NCBI RefSeq assembly: GCF_012985465.1
Contig: NZ_JAAQWN010000003.1
Coordinates: 310,001 to 374,000, forward strand
DNA: 64,000 nt
DNA from: Pseudomonas sp. WS 5079
GTDB taxonomy: Bacteria > Pseudomonadota > Gammaproteobacteria > Pseudomonadales > Pseudomonadaceae
Direction of reading: 5' to 3'
Of the stretch, positions 29,001 to 38,800 are shown one piece after another; positions within the stretch are counted from its first letter, which is position 1, and each line of letters starts with the position of its first letter. The notes under the pieces are model-generated. The model worked only from the letters and a program-made list of their open reading frames with translations. It was not told the DNA's origin and ran no database searches. The translations under genes and the position numbers were made by a program.

Positions 29001-29352
29001 GCTGCGGCACTGGCAGGCTGGCGTAGCGCTGGGCGACCGGGACCACCTTGGTGGCCTTGAGCCGGGCCAGTTCACGGGCGTTTTCCGTGGTCTGGCGTGG
29101 CGCGTCTTGCAATTGGCGCTTGAGATCGCTCAGGCGTTGCTCGTAGTCCTGCTTGTTGCCCAGCAACGTCAGGGTCTGCTGCAACACATTTTGCAGCGCC
29201 TTCATGTCGGCGTCGGGCAGCTTGCGGTCCGGCAGCTTGTCCAGGGTCTGTTGCACACTCTCGATGCTTGGCGGGTCGGCGGCGAACACCGGGCTGACGC
29301 AGAGACTCAGGCCCAGCAGGGCAGTGGCTAAAAAAGTGCGCAGGATTGTCAT
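26014..29352 (-). CDS. mscK: Large mechanosensitive channel MscK/KefA
   Basis: 1112 residues from the ATG at 29352, near the usual MscK length. The signal peptide ends around VSPVFAAD. A long periplasmic, Gln-rich coiled-coil domain follows to about residue 500. Roughly ten membrane helices come next, then the MscS-like pore and cytoplasmic domain. The MscS signature includes LGFGMQEIFANFISGIMILF and VRIGDTITIGNLSGTV. It opens under hypo-osmotic shock, with MscK-type gating influenced by K+. The upstream in-frame extension to 29406 is not a signal sequence. Confidence 0.93.
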   Translation of the reverse strand: MTILRTFLATALLGLSLCVSPVFAADPPSIESVQQTLDKLPDRKLPDADMKALQNVLQQTLTLLGNKQDYEQRLSDLKRQLQDAPRQTTENARELARLKATKVVPVAQRYASLPVPQLEQLLVQRSTQQGDLQKELADANSLSIAAQTRPERAQTEISNSQTRIQQINGILKAGKDNGKPLNGDQRNLLNAELAALNALIPLRRQELAGNSQLQDLGNSQHDLAVEKTARLEQEIQDLQTLINQKRLAQSQETVTQQSIEAQKAGGSSLLATESAANLKLSDYLLKSTDRLNELTQQNLQTKQLLDNVTQSDSALDEQINVLKGSLLLSKILYKQKQALPRLKVDRDLADDIANIRLYQFEVNQQRELISSPSTYVDNLLANQPEDQVTPQLRRTLLELAVTRSDLLERLSRELSALLNESITLQLNQKQLLSTAASLRATLDEQMFWIPSNKPLDVEWLEGVPNRLSKQVDTLPWASSLSELYDGLAQRPLLFLPLLLLIGALLWRRNSLYERLKKIHMDIGHFKRDSQWHTPVAILVNILLALPVTLGLALCGYALQIDARGQNANLGMALVQISQAWLVFYTAYRILAPGGVAELHFRWEKPQVEFLQGWIRKLGLVVLALVAVVSIAEHQPAALADDVLGIAVVLTCYGLMAWLLSRLLLNSPTHEKASLFRKVVGVAFTALPIALFIAVCFGYYYTALKLSDRLINTLYLLMFWLVIEATFVRGLGVAARRLAYARALAKRQAAKEAGDGEVVIEEPTLDIEQVNEQSMRLIRLALLGGFIAALYWVWSDLISVFSYLDNVTLYEYTSGTGANISMVPISIGDMLGALIIIGITFALARNLPGLLEVLVLSKLDLAQGTAYATTTLLSYVIAGVGFVSTLSTLGVSWDKLQWLVAALSVGLGFGMQEIFANFISGIMILFERPVRIGDTITIGNLSGTVSKIRIRATTITDFDRKDIIVPNKTFITGQLINWSLTDTITRVTLKLGVDYGSDLDLVKELLLKAARDNPRVLKDPEPHVYFLNFGESTLDHELRMHVRDLGDRNPVIDEVNRFINREFKKQSINISFRQMEVYLKNLHGQEYKLVEIEPLSKPANDGSPQPTPPAKLD

Positions 29353-29422
29353 AGAGACCGGTCGAACAAGATGAAGAATAGGGGGCGTGTTGATGGCCAA
29401 TGGCACACCGTCGCCCCGCAGT

Positions 29423-31165
<1,743 letters not shown>

Positions 31166-31263
31166 AGGCAGTACTCCGGAATTAAGGCGAGGCGCAGACT
31201 GACCATGCAGTCTGCGTGCCAGCGATTCTAACCTGTTGAATTGCTGCGCTGTCAAAAAGCTTT

Positions 31264-31350
31264 TGTAGGATCTGGCTTGCCTGCGATGGCAGCGCCGCGG
31301 TGAATCAGGCTCACCGCGGCGCTGCCATCGCAGGCAAGCCAGCTCCTACA
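31264..31350. repeat. REP pair with 32-bp perfect arms
   Basis: The arms at 31272-31303 and 31311-31342 are perfectly complementary over 32 bp with a 7-base loop (ATCAGGC). This is much longer than the REP core alone. Outer ends are TGTAGGA and CTCCTACA. It lies between the chemoreceptor end and the nhaP2 start and would form a very stable hairpin in the RNA. Confidence 0.9.
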
Positions 31351-31365
31351 GGGGGTGACTGTATT

Positions 31366-32991
31366 TCAGAGGCGGAAACGCCCCACCATCCCATTCAAAT
31401 CCACCGCCAGGCGTGACAACTCGCCGCTGGCCGCACTGGTCTGGCTGGCGCCCGTGGCCGATTGCACCGACAAGTCGCGGATGTTCACCAGGTTGCGGTC
31501 CACTTCCCGCGCGACCTGGGCCTGCTCTTCGGCGGCGCTGGCGATCACCAGGTTGCGCTCGTTGATCTCGATAATCGCGCTGTTAATGGTATCCAGGGAC
31601 ATCCCTGCGCCTTTGGCGATATTGAGCGTCGACTCGGCGCGCTCGGTGCTGTTGCGCATCGAGTCCACCGCCTGTTCAGTGCCGGCCTGGATACTGCCGA
31701 TCATCCGCTCGATTTCACTGGTCGATTGCTGGGTGCGATGGGCCAGGGCCCGCACTTCATCGGCAACCACCGCAAAACCACGCCCGGCTTCCCCGGCACG
31801 CGCCGCTTCGATGGCGGCGTTCAGGGCCAGCAGGTTGGTCTGGTCGGCCAGGCCGCGAATCACATCCAGCACCTTGCCGATATCCCGCGATTCTTCGGCC
31901 AGGGCGCCGATCAGGGTGGCGGTGCCCTGTACATCGCCGCTCATGCGTTCGATGGCGCTGACGGTTTCTTGCACCAGGTCGCGGCCATCGCCCGCCGAGG
32001 TGGTGGCGTTTTTCGAGGCCTCGGAGGTGCTGACCGCATTGCGCGCGACTTCTTCGACGGCGCTGGTCATCTCGTTGACAGCGGTGGCTGCCTGCTCGAT
32101 TTCATTGTTCTGCTGGGTCAGGCCACGGGCGCTTTCGTCGGTGACGGCGTTCAGCTCTTCGGCAGCCGAGGCCAGTTGAGTGGCCGAGCCGGAAATGCGC
32201 TGCAGGGTGTCGCGCAATTTCTCCTGCATTTTATTCATCGCGCGCAACAGACGGCCGGCTTCGTCGTCGCCATCGACCTTGATCGGCTGGGTCAGGTTGC
32301 CTTCGGCAATGTTCTCGGCGGCGTCCAGGGCCTGGGCAATGGGCAGGGTGATGCTGCGGGTCAGCAACCAGGCAAACAGCACAGTCAGCGCCGTGGCCAG
32401 CACCAGCAGGGCCACTACCAGGTCAAAGGCTGAATCATATTGATCGGCAGCTTTCTGGTTGCTGTCGTTGGCCATCGAGTTGTTGATGTCCAGCAGGCGC
32501 GTCAGCACCGCGTTGACCGCCTCGGAGTTGCTCAGCAGTTCGGTGTTGAGCAAGGTGCGCAGCTCTTCGGTCTGATTGTTGCGCGACAGGCTCTTCATCC
32601 GCTCTTCGATCTGCCGGTACTGGCCCAGCAGGCGCACATAATCGTCGTAGGCCGAGCGCTCCTCGCGGCTGTCGATCAGCTTTTCGTACACGCTCTGGGC
32701 GGCACGAATCTGCTGGTTGCGCAATTCAAAGGCTTCCAGGGTCTTTTGTTGCACATCCGGCTCGCGGTTGGTCAGCAAGCGGTAGGACAGCACGCGCAGG
32801 CGCAGGGTCAGTTGGGTGAAGTCGTCCAGCGCGCGAATGCTCGGCACGCTGCGCAGGGTGATGTCTTCGGTGGCGCCACGGATCTTGCTCATCTGGTTCA
32901 GCGCAAAAATACCGAGAAACAACATCAGCGCACCAATGCACGCGAAGCCGAGAAACGCGCGCGGCGCGATATTCATATTACGAAGAGACAT
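31366..32991 (-). CDS. Methyl-accepting chemotaxis protein
   Basis: 541 residues from the ATG at 32991. An N-terminal membrane helix ([20 protein letters not shown]) is followed by a four-helix-bundle type periplasmic domain to about 190 and a second helix ([20 protein letters not shown]). A HAMP domain and the signalling domain with hairpin tip [20 protein letters not shown] complete it. The ligand is unknown; 4HB sensor domains bind organic acids or amino acids in other receptors. It signals to CheA/CheW in flagellar chemotaxis. A FliA-type promoter lies 57 bases upstream. Confidence 0.93.
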   Translation of the reverse strand: MSLRNMNIAPRAFLGFACIGALMLFLGIFALNQMSKIRGATEDITLRSVPSIRALDDFTQLTLRLRVLSYRLLTNREPDVQQKTLEAFELRNQQIRAAQSVYEKLIDSREERSAYDDYVRLLGQYRQIEERMKSLSRNNQTEELRTLLNTELLSNSEAVNAVLTRLLDINNSMANDSNQKAADQYDSAFDLVVALLVLATALTVLFAWLLTRSITLPIAQALDAAENIAEGNLTQPIKVDGDDEAGRLLRAMNKMQEKLRDTLQRISGSATQLASAAEELNAVTDESARGLTQQNNEIEQAATAVNEMTSAVEEVARNAVSTSEASKNATTSAGDGRDLVQETVSAIERMSGDVQGTATLIGALAEESRDIGKVLDVIRGLADQTNLLALNAAIEAARAGEAGRGFAVVADEVRALAHRTQQSTSEIERMIGSIQAGTEQAVDSMRNSTERAESTLNIAKGAGMSLDTINSAIIEINERNLVIASAAEEQAQVAREVDRNLVNIRDLSVQSATGASQTSAASGELSRLAVDLNGMVGRFRL

Positions 32992-33047
32992 GCAATGGTC
33001 CTGGGAGAGGCGCGATCCGTGCGGCTTTGAGGCGGGGTAAGCATGAC

Positions 33048-33074
33048 CTATCGGACATACGACTAAAGTCTTGA
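33048..33074 (-). promoter_or_regulatory. Putative FliA (sigma-28) promoter of the chemoreceptor
   Basis: Read on the minus strand: TCAAGACT, 11 bases, then TCCGATAG. This fits the flagellar sigma-28 pattern (TCAAGTTT-N11-GCCGATAA) with exact spacing and few mismatches. It would give a leader of about 50 bases before the receptor ATG at 32991, consistent with motility-linked expression. Confidence 0.65.
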
Positions 33075-33266
33075 GGGGCTGCGCGCTTTTGTCGCACCTT
33101 GCGCGCATTGGAATGGATTCAGGAACCAGATGGCGTAAATGCAGTCACTAAGGCTCCACAGCGTGGCCTGACCCGTGAAATCGGGGCTGCGCGCCAGGAT
33201 AACCCTGGCTTCCACGGTGAATTTTCTTTATCGTCACCGCCCTTTGAAAAAGCCCGAGAATTCAAA

Positions 33267-33497
33267 ATGTTAGAAACATCCCTCAGCCAACTGGAACAAC
33301 TGGTCAGTGACCTGGTGCAGCAGAATCAAGCATTGCTGGGCACCAACGAATCCCTCAAGGCGGAACTGGCCCGCGCCAAGGATGAGAACGACAGCTTGCA
33401 ACTGAACCTGATGGAACAGGAAGAAAAGCAGGGCGCCACCGCAGCCCGTATCCAGGCGTTGGTTGAGCGTGTGAGCGCAGGTCCTGTGAGCGCATGA
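33267..33497 (+). CDS. ZapB-like small coiled-coil protein (TIGR02449 type)
   Basis: 76 residues, nearly all predicted coiled coil with heptad leucines (MLETSLSQLEQLVSDLVQQN, then LLGTNESLKAELARAKDEND). It resembles the short TIGR02449 proteins encoded just before zapA in pseudomonads. It overlaps the next gene by 4 bases (ATGA), so the two are co-translated. It probably acts with the ZapA-like partner, by analogy to the ZapA-ZapB division pair. The ribosome-binding site before the ATG is weak (CGAGAA). Confidence 0.8.
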   Translation: MLETSLSQLEQLVSDLVQQNQALLGTNESLKAELARAKDENDSLQLNLMEQEEKQGATAARIQALVERVSAGPVSA

Positions 33498-33787
33498 GTG
33501 AAGGGATAAAGGTCGTTTCGATTCTCGGTGAGGATTACTCGATCAAGGCACCGGACGGGGAAGACAACACCCTGCTCAAGGCCGTGACCCTGCTCAAGGC
33601 GTCCCTGGCCACCACCAAGCAGAAGTACCCGACCCTGATCGGCGACAAACTGCTGGTGCTGGCGGCGCTGAATCTATGTGCCGAGCAGATCGAGATGCAG
33701 CAGCGTCACCAGCAGGAACTCGACCGTTACCAAGAGCAAGTCAGCGCCACGGTCGACGTGATTGCCAAGGCCATCGGCCAGCCCTGA
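33494..33787 (+). CDS. ZapA-like cell-division protein
   Basis: 97 residues with a ZapA domain. The N-terminal beta strands (IKVVSILGEDYSIKAP) resemble ZapA, as do the core LIGDKLLVLAALNLCAEQIE and the C-terminal coiled coil (QQRHQQELDRYQEQVSATVD). ZapA dimers and tetramers cross-link FtsZ filaments at the division ring. The 6S RNA and 5-formyl-THF cyclo-ligase genes that normally follow the main pseudomonad zapA are absent here. This may therefore be a second, divergent copy, and no symbol is assigned. Confidence 0.78.
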   Translation: MSEGIKVVSILGEDYSIKAPDGEDNTLLKAVTLLKASLATTKQKYPTLIGDKLLVLAALNLCAEQIEMQQRHQQELDRYQEQVSATVDVIAKAIGQP

Positions 33788-35590
33788 TCAGAACCATTCA
33801 TCCTGCATGGCCAGGCACGTATCGTCCCGAGTTTCCAGGATCGACAGTTCATGATGGCAGCCCGGTACTTCCCACGTCAGGAAGTACCGGGCCGCTTGCA
33901 GCTTGCCTTTATAGAAGGCCACATCCGCCGCATTGCCCCTGGCCAGCCCTTCTTCGGCGCGGATCGCCTGTTCCAGCCAGCGCCAGCCAATCACCGTATG
34001 CCCAAACACTTTCAGGTACAGCGCCGAGTTCGCCAGGCTGCTGTTGACCTTGCCCTGGGCGAGATCCGTCAACAGTCCCAGGGTCACCCTTTGCAGGCGT
34101 GCCACCAGTTGATCCAGCGGCTCGCGCAATGGCGTGAGTGACGGATATTCCTGCGCCCGTGCGCCCGTCTCGGCGATCAGGCGAATCAACTGTTTCAAGC
34201 CCGCGCCGCCGTTTTGCCCCAGCTTGCGCCCCAGCAGGTCCAGGGACTGGATGCCGTGGGTGCCTTCGTGGATCGGGTTCAGACGGTTGTCGCGGTAGTA
34301 CTGCTCCACCGGGTATTCGCGGGTGTAGCCGTGGCCGCCGAGAATCTGGATCGCCAGTTCGTTGGCCTTGAGGCAGAACTCCGACGGCCAGGACTTGACG
34401 ATCGGCGTCAGCAGATCGAGCAATTCATGGGCCTGCTTGCGCGCGGTTTCGTTGTCCAGGGTGGTGGTGTCATCGAACAGCCGCGCGGCGTACAGGCCCA
34501 GGTCGAAGGCGCCTTCCACATAGGCTTTTTGCGTGAGCAGCATGCGCTTGATATCGGCGTGCTGGATGATCGACACCGGTGCGGTGTTCGGGTCCTTGCT
34601 GTCCGGCAGGCGGCCTTGCGGGCGTTCCCGGGCGTATTCCAGGGAATACAGGTAACCGGCGTAGCCAAGCATCACCGCGCCCATGCCGACGCCAATCCGT
34701 GCCTCGTTCATCATTTGGAACATACACGCCAGGCCTTGGTGCGGCTTGCCCACCAGATAGCCGACACACTCGCCGTTATCGCCGAAATTCAGCGCCGTCG
34801 AAGTGGTGCCGCGCCAACCCATCTTGTGGAACAGTCCGGCCAGCAGCACATCATTGCGCGGGCCCAGGCTGCCGTCCTCGTTGACCAGGAACTTGGGCAC
34901 GATAAACAGCGAAATGCCCTTCACCCCAGCGGGCGCATCCGGCAGTTTGGCCAGGACCATGTGCACGATGTTTTCCGACAGCGGGTGGTCGCCACCGGAG
35001 ATAAAGATCTTGTTGCCCTTGAGCCGGTAGGTGCCGTCCGCCGCCGGCTCGGCGCGGGTGCGGATATCCGACAGCGACGAGCCGGCATGGGGCTCGGTCA
35101 AGGCCATGGTGCCGAAGAACCGGCCTTCGATCATCGGTTGCAGAAAACGCTGCTTCTGCTCCTCGGTGCCAAAACTTTCGATCAGATTGGCCGCGCCCAT
35201 GGTCAGGAACGGGTACGAGGTGGAAGCCGCATTGGCTGACTGGAAATGCGCAAAGCAGGCCTGGGACAGCAGTGTCGGCAGTTGCATGCCCCCGGCTTCG
35301 AAACTGCGCGCCGCATTCAGAAAGCCGGCTTCGAGGAAGGCATCCACGGCAGGTTTCACCTCCGGGATCAGGATCGCCTGGCCGTCTTCGTAGCGCGGTT
35401 CGTTTTCGTCACCTTTGCGGTTGTGCGGGGCGAAGTACTTTTCGGCGATGCTGCGGGCAGTGCCGATGGCGGCATCGAAGGTTTCGCGATTATGTTCGGC
35501 AAACCGCTCGCGCTGGGTCAGGCCCTCGGCATCGAGGACTTCATACAGCTCGAAAGCCAGATTGCGGGAACTGAGGAGCGTCTCGGACAT
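33788..35590 (-). CDS. Acyl-CoA dehydrogenase, 600-residue type
   Basis: 600 residues: acyl-CoA dehydrogenase domains to about 470, plus a C-terminal extension typical of the FadE5/DmdC-like group. FAD and substrate motifs are visible as FGTMALTEPHAGSSLSD and ALNFGDNGECVGYLVG. The catalytic glutamate is probably that in NPIHEGTHGIQSLDLLGR. It should oxidise an acyl-CoA to the 2-enoyl-CoA and pass electrons to ETF. Chain length is not readable. Its stop codon abuts the zapA-like stop with no spacer, so the two convergent transcripts must overlap. Confidence 0.9.
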   Translation of the reverse strand: MSETLLSSRNLAFELYEVLDAEGLTQRERFAEHNRETFDAAIGTARSIAEKYFAPHNRKGDENEPRYEDGQAILIPEVKPAVDAFLEAGFLNAARSFEAGGMQLPTLLSQACFAHFQSANAASTSYPFLTMGAANLIESFGTEEQKQRFLQPMIEGRFFGTMALTEPHAGSSLSDIRTRAEPAADGTYRLKGNKIFISGGDHPLSENIVHMVLAKLPDAPAGVKGISLFIVPKFLVNEDGSLGPRNDVLLAGLFHKMGWRGTTSTALNFGDNGECVGYLVGKPHQGLACMFQMMNEARIGVGMGAVMLGYAGYLYSLEYARERPQGRLPDSKDPNTAPVSIIQHADIKRMLLTQKAYVEGAFDLGLYAARLFDDTTTLDNETARKQAHELLDLLTPIVKSWPSEFCLKANELAIQILGGHGYTREYPVEQYYRDNRLNPIHEGTHGIQSLDLLGRKLGQNGGAGLKQLIRLIAETGARAQEYPSLTPLREPLDQLVARLQRVTLGLLTDLAQGKVNSSLANSALYLKVFGHTVIGWRWLEQAIRAEEGLARGNAADVAFYKGKLQAARYFLTWEVPGCHHELSILETRDDTCLAMQDEWF

Positions 35591-35707
35591 GGCGGCTTAC
35601 CTATGTGGGAATAGGCCGCAGTCTAAGTGCGCGAATAGAGGCGCGATAGCAAGATTGATCTGGGTGATGGAGCAGCAAAACACAGCGCAAAGGTATGACG
35701 CGGTCAA

Positions 35708-35797
35708 TGTGGGAGCTGGCTTGCCGGCGATGGCGGTAGGCCAGGCAATATTTGCTTGGCTGACCCGCCACTATCGCAGGCAAGCCCGCTCCCACAT
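35708..35797. repeat. REP pair
   Basis: Inverted REP cores (TGTGGGAGCTGGCTTGCCGG and TATCGCAGGCAAGCCCGCTC) lie in the spacer between the acyl-CoA dehydrogenase start and the putA end. The loop region is about 40 bp. No other gene is seen in the 269-bp spacer. Confidence 0.85.
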
Positions 35798-35822
35798 TTA
35801 TCCGGTTTCGACCGATGCAATG

Positions 35823-35853
35823 CAGTGGGGCACCCATTGCAGGTGCCCCACTG
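35823..35853 (-). terminator. Hairpin downstream of putA
   Basis: Perfect 12-bp arms (CAGTGGGGCACC at 35823-35834, complement at 35842-35853) with a 7-base loop begin 7 bases after the putA stop. There is no T-run on the minus strand. It is therefore a strong 3' hairpin that may act with Rho or protect the mRNA, rather than a textbook terminator. Confidence 0.6.
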
Positions 35854-35859
35854 GATTGA

Positions 35860-38800
35860 TTAGCCGATGGTCATCAAGCTTGCGTTACCACCCGCCGCAG
35901 CGGTGTTGACGCTCAATGCACGTTCGATCACCAGGCGCTCCAACGCAATGTTGGTTTCGCCCGAAGACAGGCCGTTGACCCCGACAATCGCGCCGCTACG
36001 CTGCGCCACTTGCTGGCAAACCCCGCGCAGTTGGTCGCAATCGCCATGGTGCAGGACCGCATCGAAGATCACTTCGTCCTTGGTCCAGTCGGCCACGCGC
36101 TGGATCTTCGCCTGAACTTCCTTCGGCAGCCGTGGGAACAGCGCCTTGGTCAGGTCAGTTTCCGGCCATACCGCCGAGCTGCCTACAGCCAATACCGCCG
36201 CCAGTTGCGCCAGCAGATCGCCTTCCACCTCTGCCAGGCACAGTACGTGCTCGCGGGGCAGGATGGCGTAGCTGTTGCGCTCGCCGGTCGGGCCGGCCAG
36301 CAGGCGGGTGATACCGCTTTGCGATTGCGCGGCGAACTGGTTGCACAGGGCGCCCAGGTCGCTGAACTTATTGCTCTCGGCCCAGGTTTTCAGGGCGGTC
36401 AGCGGTTGGCTCATGGCGTCACGCAGACGTACATCCGGCGCGGCCAGTGCGTCACCCCGTACGAAGGATTGCTCGATCGCATCGGTAGGACGTGTCGACA
36501 GCAGGCGGTACAGGTACAGCGGGCCACCGGCTTTCGGACCGGTGCCCGACAAGCCTTCGCCGCCGAATGGCTGCACGCCGACCACGGCCCCGACGATGTT
36601 GCGGTTGACGTAGACGTTACCGGCATGGACGTTGTCGATCACCTTGGCGATGGTCTCGTCGATACGGGTGTGCACGCCCAGGGTCAGACCGTAGCCAGAA
36701 GCATTGATCTGACCGATCAACTGGTCGATTTCCTTACGCTTGTAGCGCACCACGTGCAGGACCGGGCCGAAGATCTCCCGTTGCAGCTCGTCGAAGCTTT
36801 CCAGCTCGATCAGGGTTGGCATCACGAAGGTGCCGCGCTTGATTTCTTCGCTGTCGGCGATTGCCACCTGATACACGGTGCGACCCTTGTCGCGCATGGC
36901 CTGGATGTGTTTCTCGATGCCCGCCTTGGCTTCGGCGTCAATTACCGGGCCGATATCCACGGACAGGCGCTCCGGATTGCCGAGACGGCATTCTGCCATG
37001 GCGCCCTTGAGCATTTCGATGACGCGGTCTGCCGAATCTTCCTGCAGGCACAGTACGCGCAAGGCAGAGCAACGCTGGCCGGCACTGTCGAAGGCCGAGG
37101 ACACGACGTCGATCACCACCTGTTCGGTCAGGGCCGAGGAGTCGACGATCATCGCGTTCTGGCCACCGGTTTCGGCGATCAGCGGGATTGGGCGGCCCTG
37201 GGCATCCAGGCGTCCGGCGACGTTGCGTTGCAGCAGGCGCGCCACCTCGGTGGAACCGGTGAACATCACGCCTTTGACGCGATCATCACCCACCAGGCGG
37301 GCACCGACGCTTTCGCCCTGGCCCGGCAGCAGTTGCAGCACGCCTTCAGGGATGCCGGCTTCCAGCAGCAGGCGCACGGCTTGCGCGGCAACCAGCGGGG
37401 TTTGTTCGGCCGGCTTGGCCAGTACCGGGTTGCCGGCGGCGAGTGCGGCGGCGACTTGGCCGCTGAAGATCGCCAGCGGGAAGTTCCATGGGCTGATGCA
37501 GACTACCGGGCCCAGTGGGCGGTGGGCGTCGTTGGTGAAGTCGTTACGCGCCTGCACTGCGTAGTAGCGCAGGAAGTCCACGGCTTCACGCACTTCGGCG
37601 ATGGCGTTGGCGAAGGTCTTGCCGGCTTCGCGGGCCAGCAGGCCCATCAGCGGCTGGATCTCGCCTTCCATCAAGTCGGCGGCACGTTCCAGGATCGCGG
37701 CGCGCTCGGCCGGTGGGGTGGCCTGCCAGATCGGTGCGGCGTTGAGGGCGCACTGGATCGCGTTGTCCACGTCTTCGACCGTGGCTTCCTGGACATGGCC
37801 GACCACATCCCGCAGGTCGGACGGGTTCAGTACCGGCACAGCGGCTTCATTGCTCGAAGCACAGCCGAGCATCGGCGCGGCTTTCCAGTTGTTGTGCGCG
37901 GTGGCCAGCAAGGCGCAGGACAGCGACGCCAGGCGGTGTTCGTTGGCCAGGTCGATACCGGCCGAGTTGGCGCGCTCGCTGCCATACAGGTCGCGCGGCA
38001 GTGGGATACGCGGGTGCGGCAGGCCGAAGCCGCCTTCCAGCGTCGCCATCTGCTCGATGCTGGCCACTGGATCGGCCACCAGCTCCTGGATCGAGATGGA
38101 TTGGTCGGCGATCCGGTTGACGAATGAGGTGTTGGCGCCGTTTTCCAGCAGGCGACGCACCAGGTAGGCCAGCAGTGTTTCGTGGGTGCCGACCGGAGCG
38201 TACACGCGGCACGGACGGTTCAGCTTGCCTTCGGAAACCTTGCCTACAACCTGTTCGTACAGCGGTTCACCCATGCCGTGCAGGCACTGGAACTCGTACT
38301 GGCCGGGGTAATAGTTCTGGCCGGCAATATGGTAGATGGCCGACAGGGTGTGGGCGTTGTGCGTGGCGAACTGCGGGTAGATGACTTCCGGTACCGACAG
38401 CAGCTTGCGTGCGCAGGCGATGTAGGAAACGTCGGTGTACACCTTGCGGGTGTAGACCGGGTAGCCTTCCAGGCCTTCGACCTGGGCGCGCTTGATCTCG
38501 CTGTCCCAGTACGCACCTTTTACCAGGCGGATCATCAGGCGGTGACGGCTGCGGCGTGCCAGGTCGATCACGTAGTCGATCACGTACGGGCAGCGCTTCT
38601 GGTAGGCCTGGATCACGAAACCGATACCGTTCCAGCCGGTCAGTTGCGGCTCGAAGCACAGGCGCTCGAGCAGGTCCAGGGACAGCTCCAGGCGGTCGGC
38701 TTCTTCGGCATCGATGTTCAGGCCGATGTCGTATTGCTTGGCCAGCAGGGTCAGGGACAGCAGGCGCGGGTACAGCTCGTCCATCACGCGCTCGTACTGG

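Noticed and set aside
36010..38127. 705-codon plus-strand ORF opposite putA, and a similar one at 38182-40059
   Set aside because: Both mirror PutA coding bias. No plausible start context or protein motifs were seen.
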